Below are positions 24,695 to 36,400 of a stretch of 64,000 nt of DNA, in pieces. Below the pieces are notes generated by a model. It was given only the letters and a program-made list of their open reading frames with translations. It had not been told where the DNA came from and made no database searches. The position numbers and the translations under genes were made by a program. This DNA is from Isoetes taiwanensis (taxonomy: Eukaryota > Streptophyta > Lycopodiopsida > Isoetales > Isoetaceae). Position 1 is the first letter of the stretch; each line of letters begins with the position of its first letter. Where the stretch lies: NCBI GenBank assembly GCA_021234155.1, contig JAJEKV010000002.1, positions 3,249,138 to 3,313,137 of the forward strand, given 5' to 3'.

Positions 24695-26814
24695 ATTCAC
24701 ATGCGGCATTACCCTTGCAAGAAGGCCCGGCCTTTGGAAATCACAGATTCTGACGTGGAACAAGGCTTGGCGGCGTCTTGCCAATGGGAAAGCCCCCTGA
24801 CTTGGATGGTATGCGCAGTAATTACTTAAAAGGGCGGTAGTCCATAATACCGATCTGTTGACCGCCTTGTTCAACAAGGCATTACAGAAGGTTTCCCGCA
24901 GTGGACCAATAGCGAGTTGTTCCCATATATAAGGCGTGTGACCCACATCGCCCAGCCAATTATCGAACAATCATGGTCGGGCCTTGTTTGCAAAATTGCT
25001 TGCCGGGGATCCTCGAAAGCAGCGATTGACGGTCAAGGCGAGGTGGCAAGAGGTGCCCCTCACCCGTGCAGATTCAGACCCTCGGCACTCAACCATTGAC
25101 CACATCTTCACGCTATGAACTCGATTGAAGACAAAGCAGGAACCGCCCGTCGGGGATCTATATTGTTGCTTTTGTGGATTTTGGCGAAGGCTTTTGACAT
25201 TTATGCCTCGGGGAAAAACTATGGGCAAGACCGCAATGGTGGGGGTTCCCGAGATTTGCGTAATCACGGTGTCTGTGCTATCTGAAAAGATGCTTTTGAT
25301 TCGGTTGCGCATAAAGCCAACCATTTGCAGCGTGATCGGGGTTCGGTCGGGGATGCCCTCTCTCCCCAACATTGTTTGGGCTTTACATTGATCAATTGGA
25401 GAGCTGGCTTGTTGATAATGGGGGGCGATGGAGCTCACCTTCTCTATCGATCATCGGGCGGTTATTATATGCTTTGATGATGTGGACCTCCTAGCTTACA
25501 CACCAGCATATGCAACGACATCTCGATGCCCCGGACACGATGCATGGCGGCCCGATATCGCTGCGTCAACCCGCCAAGACTAAGGTGGTTTTCATATCAT
25601 CTTCACGCCGGCCGAGGGTCCCCTCCTTCGATTCTCGAGGCCAAAATGTGGAAGTTGCATCCACATACAAATATTTGGGAGTGGAGTTTCCTTCTACTAT
25701 GCATCGGGACACATCCATACGGGCCACGAGTGACTAAGTAGCTGGAAGGCACTATATGCAATGCAAAACAATAGTCATAGAGCGGAGTTGTATGATTGGG
25801 CCCATCACCACTGCTCAAGGTCTTAATGGAGCCTGTCCCTTTTATACGGGGTGGAAGTATGGGGCCCAATGGTATCACTTGCTACTTGAATGACTTGGAG
25901 CAGTCCGTAAGCCTTCTTAGTACGAGCACTAGGGGTGAAGTCCATACCCCATATCAAATTCTCCCCCGAGGAGATGTGATTCTTGCCTCTTCGAGAGGGC
26001 GGCCCTTGATCGCCACATTGTCTATTTTCGGAAGGTGGTCAATATGGGCCGATGCTCGCCTCCCTAAACTAGCTTATATCATGGCAATGGAGCCGCAGCC
26101 TCAAAGGCCTGCTGGAGGGAAAAGAGAGCTCAATGGTTGGCTAGATGGAATGTGCGCGAGCACAGTGCATACATGTGCAAACAGAGGCAGATCGCCATAG
26201 CTTGAGGCAATATCTTGATGATTGCTTCCTCAACAAGCTTTGGGATGCCAATGCCCTTGAACAAAATCAAGACATCACACTACCGCCACATAAATCCCAC
26301 ATTGAATGAGGCCCGCAATGCCACCGCTGCACCACTTGCCCATGAAAAGGCGCGCACTCATTGCCTCCATTTGCACAGGGCACATCATCTTCGAATTGAG
26401 ACAGCGGATGGATTGGTGAGCCACGCCAGATAAAATTCACAATGCCGCCAAATGGGAGTCATTGAGGATGAATCTCATACCCTTCAAAGTTGCCCAAAGA
26501 TATGATCAAATTCGACACGATATCTTTGAGTTGGTCGCCCGCCAGCCGTTACATGTGACATTGAGCATAGCATCCGCACGTTGCCGATCATATCTTCGAG
26601 GAGGTTATGGACATGCGAGATCAGCTATGTCCTCGGGCACACACTTGACATGTATATAAACATTGATGTATACTTATGCTTTATGGCGATTCTTATTATC
26701 GCTTACGGTTTTCCCTCGAAAACCCTTCTGGGGGGGGTTTTTAACCGACAAGAATAAGTTTGTCATGGCCTTATGGGTCCCATAGGCCCATTGGCCTCGG
26801 GGATTCATAAAAAT
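24695..26814 (+). mobile_element. LINE-F1 copy 2, 5'-truncated, head-to-tail with copy 1
   Basis: This copy starts abruptly in the RT N-terminal region (equivalent to about 22,595 of copy 1), directly after copy 1's CATTCTCATTC tail. It repeats the remainder of ORF2 and the 3' UTR to AGGCCCATTGGCCTCGGGG and a longer hexamer tail. Shared landmarks include LANGK-type, LTALFNKALQK, the thumb region near 25,560-25,740 and the C-terminal region near 26,460. Many short indels separate the copies, concentrated in GC-rich spots. It may be a truncated insertion primed at the tail of copy 1 or an unequal-exchange duplication. Confidence 0.8.
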
Positions 26815-26859
26815 CATTCTCATTCTCATTCTCATTCTCATTCTCATTTTTTTTTTTTT
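26815..26859 (+). repeat. (CATTCT)5 tail plus T-run at LINE-F1 3' end
   Basis: Five CATTCT units (26,815-26,844) followed by CA and 13 T residues close copy 2. Copy 1 ends in the same hexamer (24,684-24,694). Simple-sequence tails in place of poly(A) are known in several non-LTR clades. Confidence 0.85.
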
Positions 26860-28181
26860 GTGGGCAAGATGTTTATACTATATTATATCCGAAAGATGAA
26901 AATATACATACAGTTGAGCGACACTGCTACCACTTCTCCAATCCATGATAGCAGTCAGGTTTCCCGCCGTTCAGATTTAGAGCCCCTCCTCACCTTCTCT
27001 TCTCCGAGGGATACTATAGGGAAGGAGGCACTAATTTCCCTAACCACAATTTTCTAAAATGGCATGAATCTTATTAGAGTGGCTCCACAATAGGCGGATG
27101 TAAGATCTAGTACAATGGTTTGCCCTGTATCCAAAATCGTGGTCTCAAGATCGATATGAACCTGCCCAATGTTGAACAAAGAAACAACGCCGATTATCTG
27201 ACACACCCTTTACCATCCAAGCTCAACACTGTGAGGATGCCGCCAGATGAGGTGAGGGGCAGATCTCATCCCGTTAACTCGACCAAGGATCCAATCCCAA
27301 GCTTGTACTATAGGAGATCGCACCCTGCAAAGGATGTACTATGGGACTCGACACTGGGCCTTCCATTAATGCAGAAGCTCATACTTGGCCTACCCATTAA
27401 GGGTGGTTCAAATGCTCCCAAATTTCCTCTCATTCTCTAGCATAGGCTGCAATCCGGATGCTCGGCTTCCCTATTAGTCTAGAAGCCAAGTTCCCTCACT
27501 TGGCCCCAACCCAATAAAGAGGCAGCCATAAAGAACCTTAGTCTCCTAACCAAGAATCCTTCAGACAACCTTTGATTCACTTGTCCAAAACCGCTTCAAA
27601 ATCACACCCATCCATTGAACTGCATTTCCCCTTGCCGAAAGGGGTGGATGAAACTAGAACAAACAAGACTAAACCAAAGATCCACAAGAAGCCATGGTTT
27701 AATAGTATTCATGATAAAGAAAACAACGACCAACACTCCTCGGACTTATCCCTACTCCCATAAGCTAACTAAAAGCCCACGGGGCTTAAAGAACGACCAG
27801 CCTTGCCGGCTTAAATCCCACTGGAGATACTATCTTGCCATAAGCTCCTCTAGATGAGCTCAGCCTAGATGCTCCAGTGCTGCTTAAGACCGAGAACCAG
27901 CCAAGAACATATTCGCATCCCCATCTTCATGCTAAGCTATGCCATGGAGTACAAATCTGAAAGCATCGGCCTTACCTCCAGACCCATCCTCCGATGCGCA
28001 CGCCCTTGGAAGCGGAAAGAGGGTCGCGAGAAAACTGCCATGGGAGAGCACCACGATTCAGCAGCAGCCTTTGTTGCTCCTCCAAAGACCATCGCCGGGT
28101 TTTGAGGCCTCTCCGAAGGACGGCCGCTATGCGCCCCTAAGCACCTAGGGTTCCCATGGAGTCCAAATCTTCTTCAAAATC
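26860..28181. other. Stretch without supported gene
   Basis: Open frames at 27,120-27,440 and 27,869-28,105 show no recognisable domain. There are no splice-linked conserved blocks. Possibly decayed LTR-retrotransposon DNA. Confidence 0.45.
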
Positions 28182-28253
28182 CATTCTCATTCTCATTCTC
28201 ATTCTCATTCTCATTCTCATTCTCATTCTCATTCTCATTCTCATTCTCATTCT
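28182..28253. repeat. Perfect (CATTCT)12 microsatellite
   Basis: Twelve uninterrupted CATTCT units, the same hexamer and strand as the LINE-F1 tail. The sequence just upstream is not the LINE-F1 3' UTR, so it is either a pre-existing microsatellite or the tail of a related element with a different end. Confidence 0.95.
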
Positions 28254-28834
28254 TAACCACAACATATAAATTAATTTGTACACACTGATGTCTTGTAATT
28301 TTGTAGGTCAGAGGCATTTACCTTGATGCCTGCAGTTTCTCTTAAGGGTCACTAGGGGCCCATGTTCTCGTTGTGATATGTGCTTTCTCTTTGCACTGCT
28401 ATGCCCTACAGGCTACGGTCCATCAAGGACCAATGTTGTGCCTGCTTATGTATTATATCTTCAGTGTCGCTTTTTGACAGACTATGATCCTAAACGATGA
28501 TCATGTATGGTCTATACATGTATCTTTTATATCATATGTTCGTTCTTTCGTAATTCAATTCTCCTTCTAATTAATCACCTAACCAAAATGCTCAGGACAA
28601 TATACATCGTTATGTCCCCTTATATAACGATGTTCGATTATTTACCATTCAACTCTCGCAGAGTTATAAATTGCACATTACAAGTCATTTCAAACTTGAT
28701 CACATTGAACATGACAACTTCCGTGTGACTTATAATTTCATGTTACCTCTTTAAAGTGGGGACATTTACTTCCAGTATTTCATGTGTTGGCTCTGAGCAA
28801 GCGTAATCTTGATGCTGAGGACAACATCATTTTT
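28254..28834. other. Probable internal 3' end of an LTR retrotransposon
   Basis: No domain is recognisable, but the stretch leads into a polypurine tract and LTR. The final codons before it (NLDAEDNIIFKVRRM with stop at about 28,850) resemble the acidic tail that ends many gypsy polyproteins. Confidence 0.35.
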
Positions 28835-30050
28835 AAGGTGAGGAGAATGTGACGTTCCACGTATTTATACGCCTTTTAAGTATAAATACATGACACGTCA
28901 CTATGAATAATTAATGGTGCATTAATTATTCATAAGCTAAGGTTAGCTATGTAAATCATTAATTATTAAGGTGGAAACCTAACCCTAAACCCTAATTCGA
29001 ATTTAGGGCTTAACCTAATACTAAATTACTTAATAATAAGTAATTTAGCATTGACACGGCCCAAGTCAATTGGGTAAGTGAGAGTTGCTAACTTGGGATA
29101 CCCAAATTCGGGTTTCAATTTGCCCCAATTCGATTTGGGGGCAGTTGGAGAAGGAGGAGGAGCTTGTTCAACTAGCAGGGCATCGAGAACCTGAGAGATG
29201 GGAGATCTAGTTCCGACACTGGTTAGTAGGCTTAGTTAGCTTGAGATTCTAGTTAGGAATTAACCCTTGCTTGTTAGATGGATGATTAGTCTCTCTATTT
29301 TATGTTCTAGATGAGATATGAATGCTCTCTTCTTGTTCCTCCTGTGTTGTATGGGTAAAAGACGGGTAGAGACCTAAAGGCCATCTAGGATTAGGCATGC
29401 TCCTAGCTAGAACCCCTTAACTCCCATTATATGTGGCTTGTGCACAAGAGCCCACCTGGCTGTGGAGGCTATGATGTGAATGAGCACCAGATAATGGGGG
29501 TACCATGGTAAAGCGGGTGTGGAGCCTTGCTGAGCGCGGCTACTCGGGCTCCTATAGTGTGTTAGGCCTATAGTCAGTCCTCGCGTTGGGGCCGGGTATG
29601 GGTCTGACACCTCTTGAGTCGCAGGATATGTGCCCATAGGGACCTCCTGGGCTCGATGGGTGCGTCGAGGCGGCCCATGGATTTTGGGGGTTAAAATCGG
29701 GTACGGATGCGTGTGCACCGAGGTGGCACGATCCTTTAGCACACCCAGGATCCATTATGCCCGGGAGGGGCCGACCGACCGCCTCTCATCGGATTGGGGA
29801 GATGTAACTCGAGTAGTCTCATATGGTGATTCCATGAAATTTCATCTCCGGAAGGCTACAATCATGCCATAACATGTTTCGGCCTATCTCCGCAAAGTGT
29901 GCACGAGGGGCGGATGGAGTGGACTACTCTAGCCATTGTTCTATGCCGCCAATGCCATTGTCATTATTTTCGTCTCATATTATCCTGAGGCCCTGGCCGC
30001 CGGGCTGACTCCCATGAGTCCGAGCCCGGGTAGAATCCTCATTTATGGTG
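28835..30050 (+). repeat. Polypurine tract and LTR related to the one at 17.7 kb
   Basis: AAGGTGAGGAGAA (28,835-28,847) is followed by TGTGACGTTCC. Downstream words match the 17,731-18,946 LTR in the same order: CTCCTAGCTAG, GGGGAGATGTAAC, GCAAAGTGTGCAC, GGGGCGGATGGAGTGGAC, CCAATGCCATTGTCAT. No second LTR copy flanks it, so it is a solo or truncated 3' LTR. The true right end is uncertain and may extend to about 30.4 kb. Confidence 0.65.
28902..28934. repeat. Perfect 15-bp hairpin in the LTR
   Basis: TATGAATAATTAATG (28,902-28,916) pairs without mismatch with CATTAATTATTCATA (28,920-28,934) over a 3-base loop GTG, about 55 bp from the LTR start. It could be part of the LTR's U3 control region or a small inserted foldback. 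Confidence 0.85.
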
Positions 30051-30424
30051 CATTCCTTTGTTATGCTCAGATTCCGTTGTTATTTGTGTTGAAGATGATG
30101 GGTGGCCTTGGTGGCATATTATTTATTTGTATTGTTGCCAAAAAGAACATGTATATATGCTTCCGCCATATAGGATTCCCATAGAAGGCATGGGATCTAA
30201 TGACTCCTCCGTCCTTCACCTGCACACTTGGCCATCACAAGTGGTCCAAGTCGAGGGAGGGCCTTTCCGGTGGTGATGGAGTCGCCATGGGAGGGGAATT
30301 TCCCATATTTATATGATGGGAGCATCGTATAGATTTTGGGAGCGTCACACCATATATACTGCCAAAAATGATAAACGTGGTGGAACACACATTCACACTT
30401 GCCATGGGTCAACTGTGACTAAAA

Positions 30425-30595
30425 TCCTGCTAGAAGGAGAAACGTCAAATTGGCTATTGAAGTGAATTGTTTGGAAACATCTATATATATAAAATTAGTT
30501 ATCGAAATGGATTGTTTGGGAACATATCAACTAAAATCTATTGCTAGAAGGAGAAACGTAAAATTAGTTATCGAAGTGGATTGTTTGGGATTATA
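30425..30595. repeat. Degenerate tandem repeat
   Basis: The phrase GCTAGAAGGAGAAACGT, followed by AATT(A/G)G(T/C)TAT(C/T)GAA and GATTGTTTGG, occurs twice in full and once in part over about 170 bp. Confidence 0.7.
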
Positions 30596-30599
30596 TATA

Positions 30600-30735
30600 T
30601 GTGTATACATTGCACAATGAAACTTACACTCACCCATTTTGTCATCCACCTAATGATAGCCAATGGGATTTGAACCTATGGCAGGTGAGAGACTAACCAG
30701 GAGTCTAGCAACTGGGCTATCACCACAAGGGGTGA
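30600..30735 (-). mobile_element. tRNA-derived SINE-like copy 1
   Basis: On the minus strand, TAGCCCAGTTGCTAGA (30,719-30,704) is a good Pol III box A and GGTTCAAATCC (30,676-30,666) a perfect box B, spaced as in a tRNA. The head continues past box B into non-tRNA sequence (GATGACAAAATGGGTGAGTG). The fold is not a functional tRNA: no acceptor stem closes. This is the usual plan of a tRNA-derived SINE head. Confidence 0.7.
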
Positions 30736-30820
30736 CATTGAAGATCTTGAAGAATACATGGAGATTTATAACTTGGATAAGCTTTGAAATGCGTAGCATG
30801 GATTAGGTAAAGATAACATG

Positions 30821-30968
30821 AATCTCATTACAGGAATCAAATTAACTTTACTCTGACCTGTAGACCACAAACCACAATCATATCTATTGTGCCAAATCTC
30901 ATTACAGGAATCAAATTAACTTTACTCTGACCTGTAGACCACAAACCACAATCATATCTATTGGCACA
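30821..30968. repeat. 74-bp tandem duplication
   Basis: AATCTCATTACAGGAATCAA and the following bases to TATCTATTG occur twice with a 74-bp period (30,821-30,894 and 30,895-30,968), almost without change. A more diverged third copy lies at about 31,190-31,255. Confidence 0.85.
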
Positions 30969-30999
30969 TGTGACTATGGAAAGATATAGTGGCATGTAT

Positions 31000-31130
31000 A
31001 TACACCGAATAATGAGACTTACGCTCACCCATTTCGTCATCTAGTGGTAACCGATGAGATTTGAACCTATGGCAAGTGAAAGGCTAACCAGAAGTCTAAC
31101 AACCGAGTTATCACCACGACGACTGACAGT
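31000..31130 (-). mobile_element. tRNA-derived SINE-like copy 2
   Basis: Box B-like GGTTCAAATCTC (31,067-31,056) and box A-like TAACTCGGTTGTTAGA (31,110-31,095) on the minus strand match copy 1. Flanking sequence on the left is also shared, giving a larger direct repeat with a period of about 390 bp, so the SINE was duplicated with its surroundings rather than inserted twice. Confidence 0.65.
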
Positions 31131-31139
31131 GAAGACATG

Positions 31140-31750
31140 GAGATTTATATCTTGGACAAGCGTAGAAATGCATAGCATGATGGGTAAAGATAACTCATTA
31201 TAGGAATCAAATTAACCTTACCTCTGACCTCTAGATCACAATCATATCTATTGGCACATGTGACTATGAAAAGACATAGTGGCATTGCAACCATTTGGAT
31301 AAGTTCAGCACATGAGCATTATATCCAAGGGAGATACTCATTTACTAGACTAGCCTAGCCCTTTAGACTAGTTAGCTTATCTTACTGCTAGATAGAGGAT
31401 GAAATCCTTCACAACCAGCAAATGAACCAAACACATTCCAATAAGAAGTTCTGCTACGTTGGAGATCATCAATAATAGATTTCCTAGCCACACCCAAAAA
31501 GACAACATAGCCACATCCAAAAATACAAACAACATAGATCTACAGGTGCTTGGGCTCGTTGGAAAGCTTGCTCCGAGCTCTTTCCGCAGGTGTATAGCAT
31601 CAGCTGTTTTGCATGTAGCTTGTTGCCTCAAACAGCTGATTTCCAGATCGGTTCTGATGTCATGGCTCCTCCAATGATCCGATGGGGGATCGATTGAGCC
31701 TCATGGCTTGGGGGCTGAAGCCAAGGGAGATGGCGAGGGAGAAAGAATCC
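31140..31750. other. Stretch without supported gene
   Basis: It begins with the third diverged copy of the 74-bp repeat. The open frame 31,377-31,631 on the minus strand is hydrophobic but resembles nothing and overlaps low-complexity sequence. Confidence 0.4.
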
Positions 31751-32329
31751 CTCCAAAGAAAGGGCAAGCGTGGGTCTCGGCATGCATGAAGAGGCGCGGG
31801 CTGTAGGAAGTGGCATGCAATTGGTGGCAGAGATGAGGGAGCTCTTGGAATCCCCTTCGGTTGAGAGGTATGTGGATTGCTCTTCCTCTCAATATAATTC
31901 CGAGACCCCAAGATTGTGTTTTGGAGACTCCGGCCTTGATTCCATCAAGCATGCCCCCTTTAGAAACCGGATCCGGATGCCCTTTCGCTGTGCTTGGGAA
32001 GGGATCACTAGCTAGTGATGCCCTCTTCTAGGGTGCAGCATTGTGTGCATGTAGCTGATGTGCCTCCCCGGGTGCCTCCCTGATACCTCTCAGGTGTGCC
32101 AGTATGAAGCCCCAACTCCCCGTAGGGCCTTTGGCGAGCAATGACATTGTTGCTCGTGATCACTTTCGGCCGGGTTTCCAGATTGGATCAAGTGCAAGGC
32201 TCCCGAGTGTAGGACCGCCCATGTTCAAGAGGCTCAAATTTGTGGAGGATCATCACTCGCTGACTCCGGCAGGCAGCCTTTCCAGGGACTCCATGGATAG
32301 ATATTGATCATACCGCATGTTCGGACCAT

Positions 32330-32760
32330 TGAGAATCTAGTTTCATTTTATGTATTGGGCTACTTCATGGGTTACATATTGGACACGAGGAGGTTTAGCT
32401 CTTGGCTTGCCTGATATCCGAGGCGGCTTGGTTTTGCCCGTATCGGGCTCCTCGAATTCCTACCAAATAATTTCTTCATAATCATGTTTGGGGCTGAGTC
32501 TTCCGTAAGGCGGCAAATTGGTTAGTGAGGGTGGATACTTTGGGTGAATCATATGTGTTGTATCAAGATATATACTCCAATATCCACCGCCTTTGACGCC
32601 AGCTTAAAATCCCGTGTTGGTTCCAGTTCGGGATCTTCCTCCCGATCCGATGGTGCCCGATTTCTTGGTTTCTATGGCTAATGGCCCGGGTGTATATTTA
32701 GCTCATTCTATTGTGCAGTCCCCAAGATCTGTTGCTCGTCATGCTTTTGCTGCGGCCCAC
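32330..32760 (+). pseudogene. L1 ORF1 with DUF4283-like region
   Basis: With frame shifts allowed, the translation reads GYFMGYILDTRRFSSWLA, then RLGFARIGLLEFLPNNFFII, then IPCWFQFGIFLP. This is the order seen in plant DUF4283 proteins, which many plant L1 ORF1 proteins carry as an RNA-binding part. Stops occur within each block. The name rests on pattern order and its place before an L1 ORF2. Confidence 0.5.
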
Positions 32761-33404
32761 TTCTCTTCCAATACGTAGTGGTCCCCGACATTTTCTCTTA
32801 CGATTGAAGCTTTTGAATGGCTCTCGAGATCCGGGCGATGTTTCCATCTATTGTGCTACCATTTGACCCCGCTGATGATCCCGCTGGTGCTTGTGATGTG
32901 GTAGGGATTGCGTGTGCTCATGGGGCCCGGGATTCTCCTGCCCCGAGGCAACAGCGCAGGGACCCGTGGGTGCAAAGGGAGTGGAGTTGGTGTGGTTGGA
33001 AGAGGTGGTGTGGGACGAGGCCGGGCATGCTTGCTGCTAGTCGCCCATTGGATGGCGGTGGCTAGGGGATGTGGTGGCTCGTGGGAGGGCTCGATGATTT
33101 GGTTGTGGCTAGGTCCGGGACGTGGGCAGAGGAGGGGTTGGTGATCCCCGGCTGCGGGATGTCCCGTAGTCAGGATGTGCCGAAGCATGAGGTGGCCGGA
33201 GCAGCCCCGTTGGAGGTAGAGACTAGTGTTGCCCATGACTCTATGGAGGTGCTCGGGGACTTCCAACACGCAGTTGGAAGGGAGTGTCACGAGAGCTGCT
33301 TGGGGTCACATTGCCGCGGATTAATCCTCCGGCTCTACATGATGACCTCAGGAGTTGGCCGATGGCCCGATGGGTAGGCATGTGGGGCTTGACACTTCTC
33401 CTCC

Positions 33405-36400
33405 CGGATGAATAGGTCGATCCTCGGTTTGAATGTGCGGGGTGCGGTCCTCTAGTAGTAAGAGGGCCCGTGGTTTCTTTGGCACTCGGTCAGCTTTTGG
33501 CCTCCCCTCGATATTGTTTGCATTTAGGAGCATAAGTGTCATAGGGTGATATGTCCAGGCTCATGAATATGGTTGGTAGGCGCTTTGTCTCTATTGCGCC
33601 TTCTTTCCTCATGACTAGTGGGGGTACTCTTATTGCTTGGAGGATGGATGTGCGGTCACATACCGCAGCAGCATGTGTTTGGTCTAAGGGCAATAATTAA
33701 GTGATTGGAGGTAGGGCAAGAGTGGGGGGATTGTTAATGTTTATGCCCCTAATCAACCTTCTCACGGGTGCTTTATGGGCCACAAAATTCGAATAAGTTG
33801 CAAGCCCTTGGTGGGTCGGTGCAGGTCGCTTGGTTGCCGTTAGGGGACTTCAATATGGTAGAGCGAGTAGAGGATCGCCCGGTTCTCGAACCCGATTGTG
33901 CATGGATTTGAGAGGGACCGGGTCTCGTTTGTTGCGAATTTGGCCTTGGTTGAGGTCCCCGGGACTTGTCTTTCACCTATTGTAATAGGCGCGATTGGTG
34001 CGGGCCTGGGCGATGCTAGGTATGATCGGTGCTATGCTTCTCCATGTGCAACCGATGGTGTGCCCTCTTTGGCGCCGGAGTAACATTCTCGCCTACCTCC
34101 ATTTCTCGATCATTACCCTCGTGTTTTGGCTAGTCAGCGGTTGCCTCTTCCTCTAGGATCGGTGTTCCGCTTTGAACACCCCGCTTTTGGTCACGCGGAT
34201 TTCGCCCGCCGAGTTGTGGCTTGACACCTTTTCATCTCCGGAAGGGTATGTCCGGTATGGTGACCGCTATGCCGAGGGTGAAGCATTTTGCCAAGGTCTT
34301 TGGTGGTAGGCAAAATGCAGCAGAGCCGCATGAGTTGCATGGTCTCTATCGTGAGTTGAGAAGATTCTCAAAATTTCCTCCGATGGCATTAGGGAGAATG
34401 CGTTGCATGTATTGTTGCTCGAGCAGGTTAAACCGCAGAGGCACGCGTGAAGGCAGCCCTTACCTGGTTGAAGGAGGGTGACACAAGTTCGCCTATGTTC
34501 TTCGAGCAGCCTAGGCAAATGGGCGATATGCAAAGATCTATGGCGCCCCTTGCTTTGCCCGATGGCCGGACTTTAGAGGATCCCCGCTGATTTGCAGAGG
34601 TATGTGCATGCTCATTTCTCGTGGTTTTTGCACATCGCACTCTTCCTATGAGCAGAAATGCAAGAGCTTGTTTTGGGGGTCGTTAAGCCATCTATTCTCG
34701 CCACCACCGAGAGCTTGGAGCAGGAGCTCTCCGTGAGGGATTTTAGCTGAGGCATGTATGTGCATGGCCAAGGATAAATGTCCCGGGCTGGATGGCATCC
34801 CCGTGGAATTCTTTCGCACTTATTGGGAGTGGGTCGGGCGAAGTCCGTACCAGGTGTATCTTAAGTTGCTGCAGCCTTCTCAAATGGATAGGATCTTGAA
34901 CACCGCATGCATTTCCTTGATTCCTAAGGTTAAGCAACCTTCTACCATTAATGATTGAGGCCTATCTTCTTGTTGTCCTCTGTACAAGATTATTACGAAA
35001 AGCCCCGCAGCAGAAGTTGAAGCCGTTGTTGACTTCTTCCATTTTTTGGGAGGAACATTTTGACTAATATTGCCGCAGCTTATGAGGGCCTTTATTGGGC
35101 GAGGAGAACAGGTCAAGGCATTGCCTATCTTAAGCTTAACTTTGCCAAAGCTTACGATAATGTCCGTTGGGGAGTTCTTGTCCGCCATGATGTTAGCGCT
35201 GGTGTGGTCCACGCTTACAGAGAGTCCATGAAGATGCATAGGTCATAGATGGGCTACCGTGGTGTGCCGGGGTGAACCCTCCGGGTCTTTTCTCCTTAGG
35301 GCGTAGGGTGCGTCGTGGGTGCCCCCGCAGGATGGTAGCCGCCAGACATTAACCGGAGGAGGGGGTGGTGGATGACACTTTCCTCTTCTTGGTGGGAGAA
35401 GAGAGGAATCTATGAATGTGAAGGGTTTGTTGGATAATTTCTCCTTGGCCTTGGGCATTCTTTCCTCAATTGGGGTAAATGCTCACATTATGGGCCCACC
35501 GACCGCCCCCCTTGTTTGGCTCTATTCCCTTGGAAGGTGCTTCCGTTAATGTGTGTACTAAGTCAGGTATTCCCTTTGGAGGGATGTTTCCATGGGGAGA
35601 GTGTGGGATGAGATTTTTCAGGGGTTGCGTAAAACACCTCAATTGGTGGAAGGGTAGCAAGTTGTCCATGGCAAGTAGGACACTATTGCCAAGTCGGACT
35701 TTGTAGCACTCATGTGTATACAAAGATCCGCGATGTTAGCTCCTGAGGGTAAGATACAGGCTTTGGATAAGATTGTTCGAAATTTTGTGTGGGGCAGCCA
35801 TGATGAAGGGGCGGTTGTTAAAGTGGCTTAATGGAAATGTCTCCGCCCCCGGGAGGATGGGGGCTTGGCCATTCGATTTGGCGCCGATAGTAAGGTGTTG
35901 GTCTCCAAGTTTGTTTGGAGCACTCGCAGATGGAGCATCTTCTCTTGGTGCTTGTTGTTGCAGTCTCTTCGCCATTGTGTGGCATTTGGGAAGCCGTTTG
36001 TGCATGTGGAGTTGCCCTGGGCACTGTTGTATGGTCTCCGACCTTTCTCACATGCATCCCCTTTTCTCGGGGGGTGTTGCGGACTTGGGATCATGTGCGT
36101 GTGCTCTTCTAGCTAGATTATGCCTCGGTTTATCACCACTCTTCTCCTTTTCTTGTGGGTTCCTCTACCCCGCGTACTTGCCCTTGGCTATCGCCACCGC
36201 ATGCTCTGGACGTTGAGTTCGTTGGAGGCGAAGCCAGGTGCTCTCACCTTGGAGGATTGGTATTGGGGTCGTCGCCTAGCTTCGGTGGGAGTTCTCGAGA
36301 GCTCACTTTCGCCGAGGGGGGGACCGGGCTATCTCGGGAATAAGTGGCGGGAGTATTTAGCTACACATACCTATAGACCCTCGGGATGATGTGGTGTTGC

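Noticed and set aside
30666-30719. Possible tRNA gene on the minus strand
   Set aside because: Good A and B boxes but no acceptor stem or anticodon arm that closes; treated as a SINE head.
32856-33290. 144-codon minus-strand Pro/His-rich open frame
   Set aside because: Antisense to GC-rich L1 sequence; low-complexity composition only.
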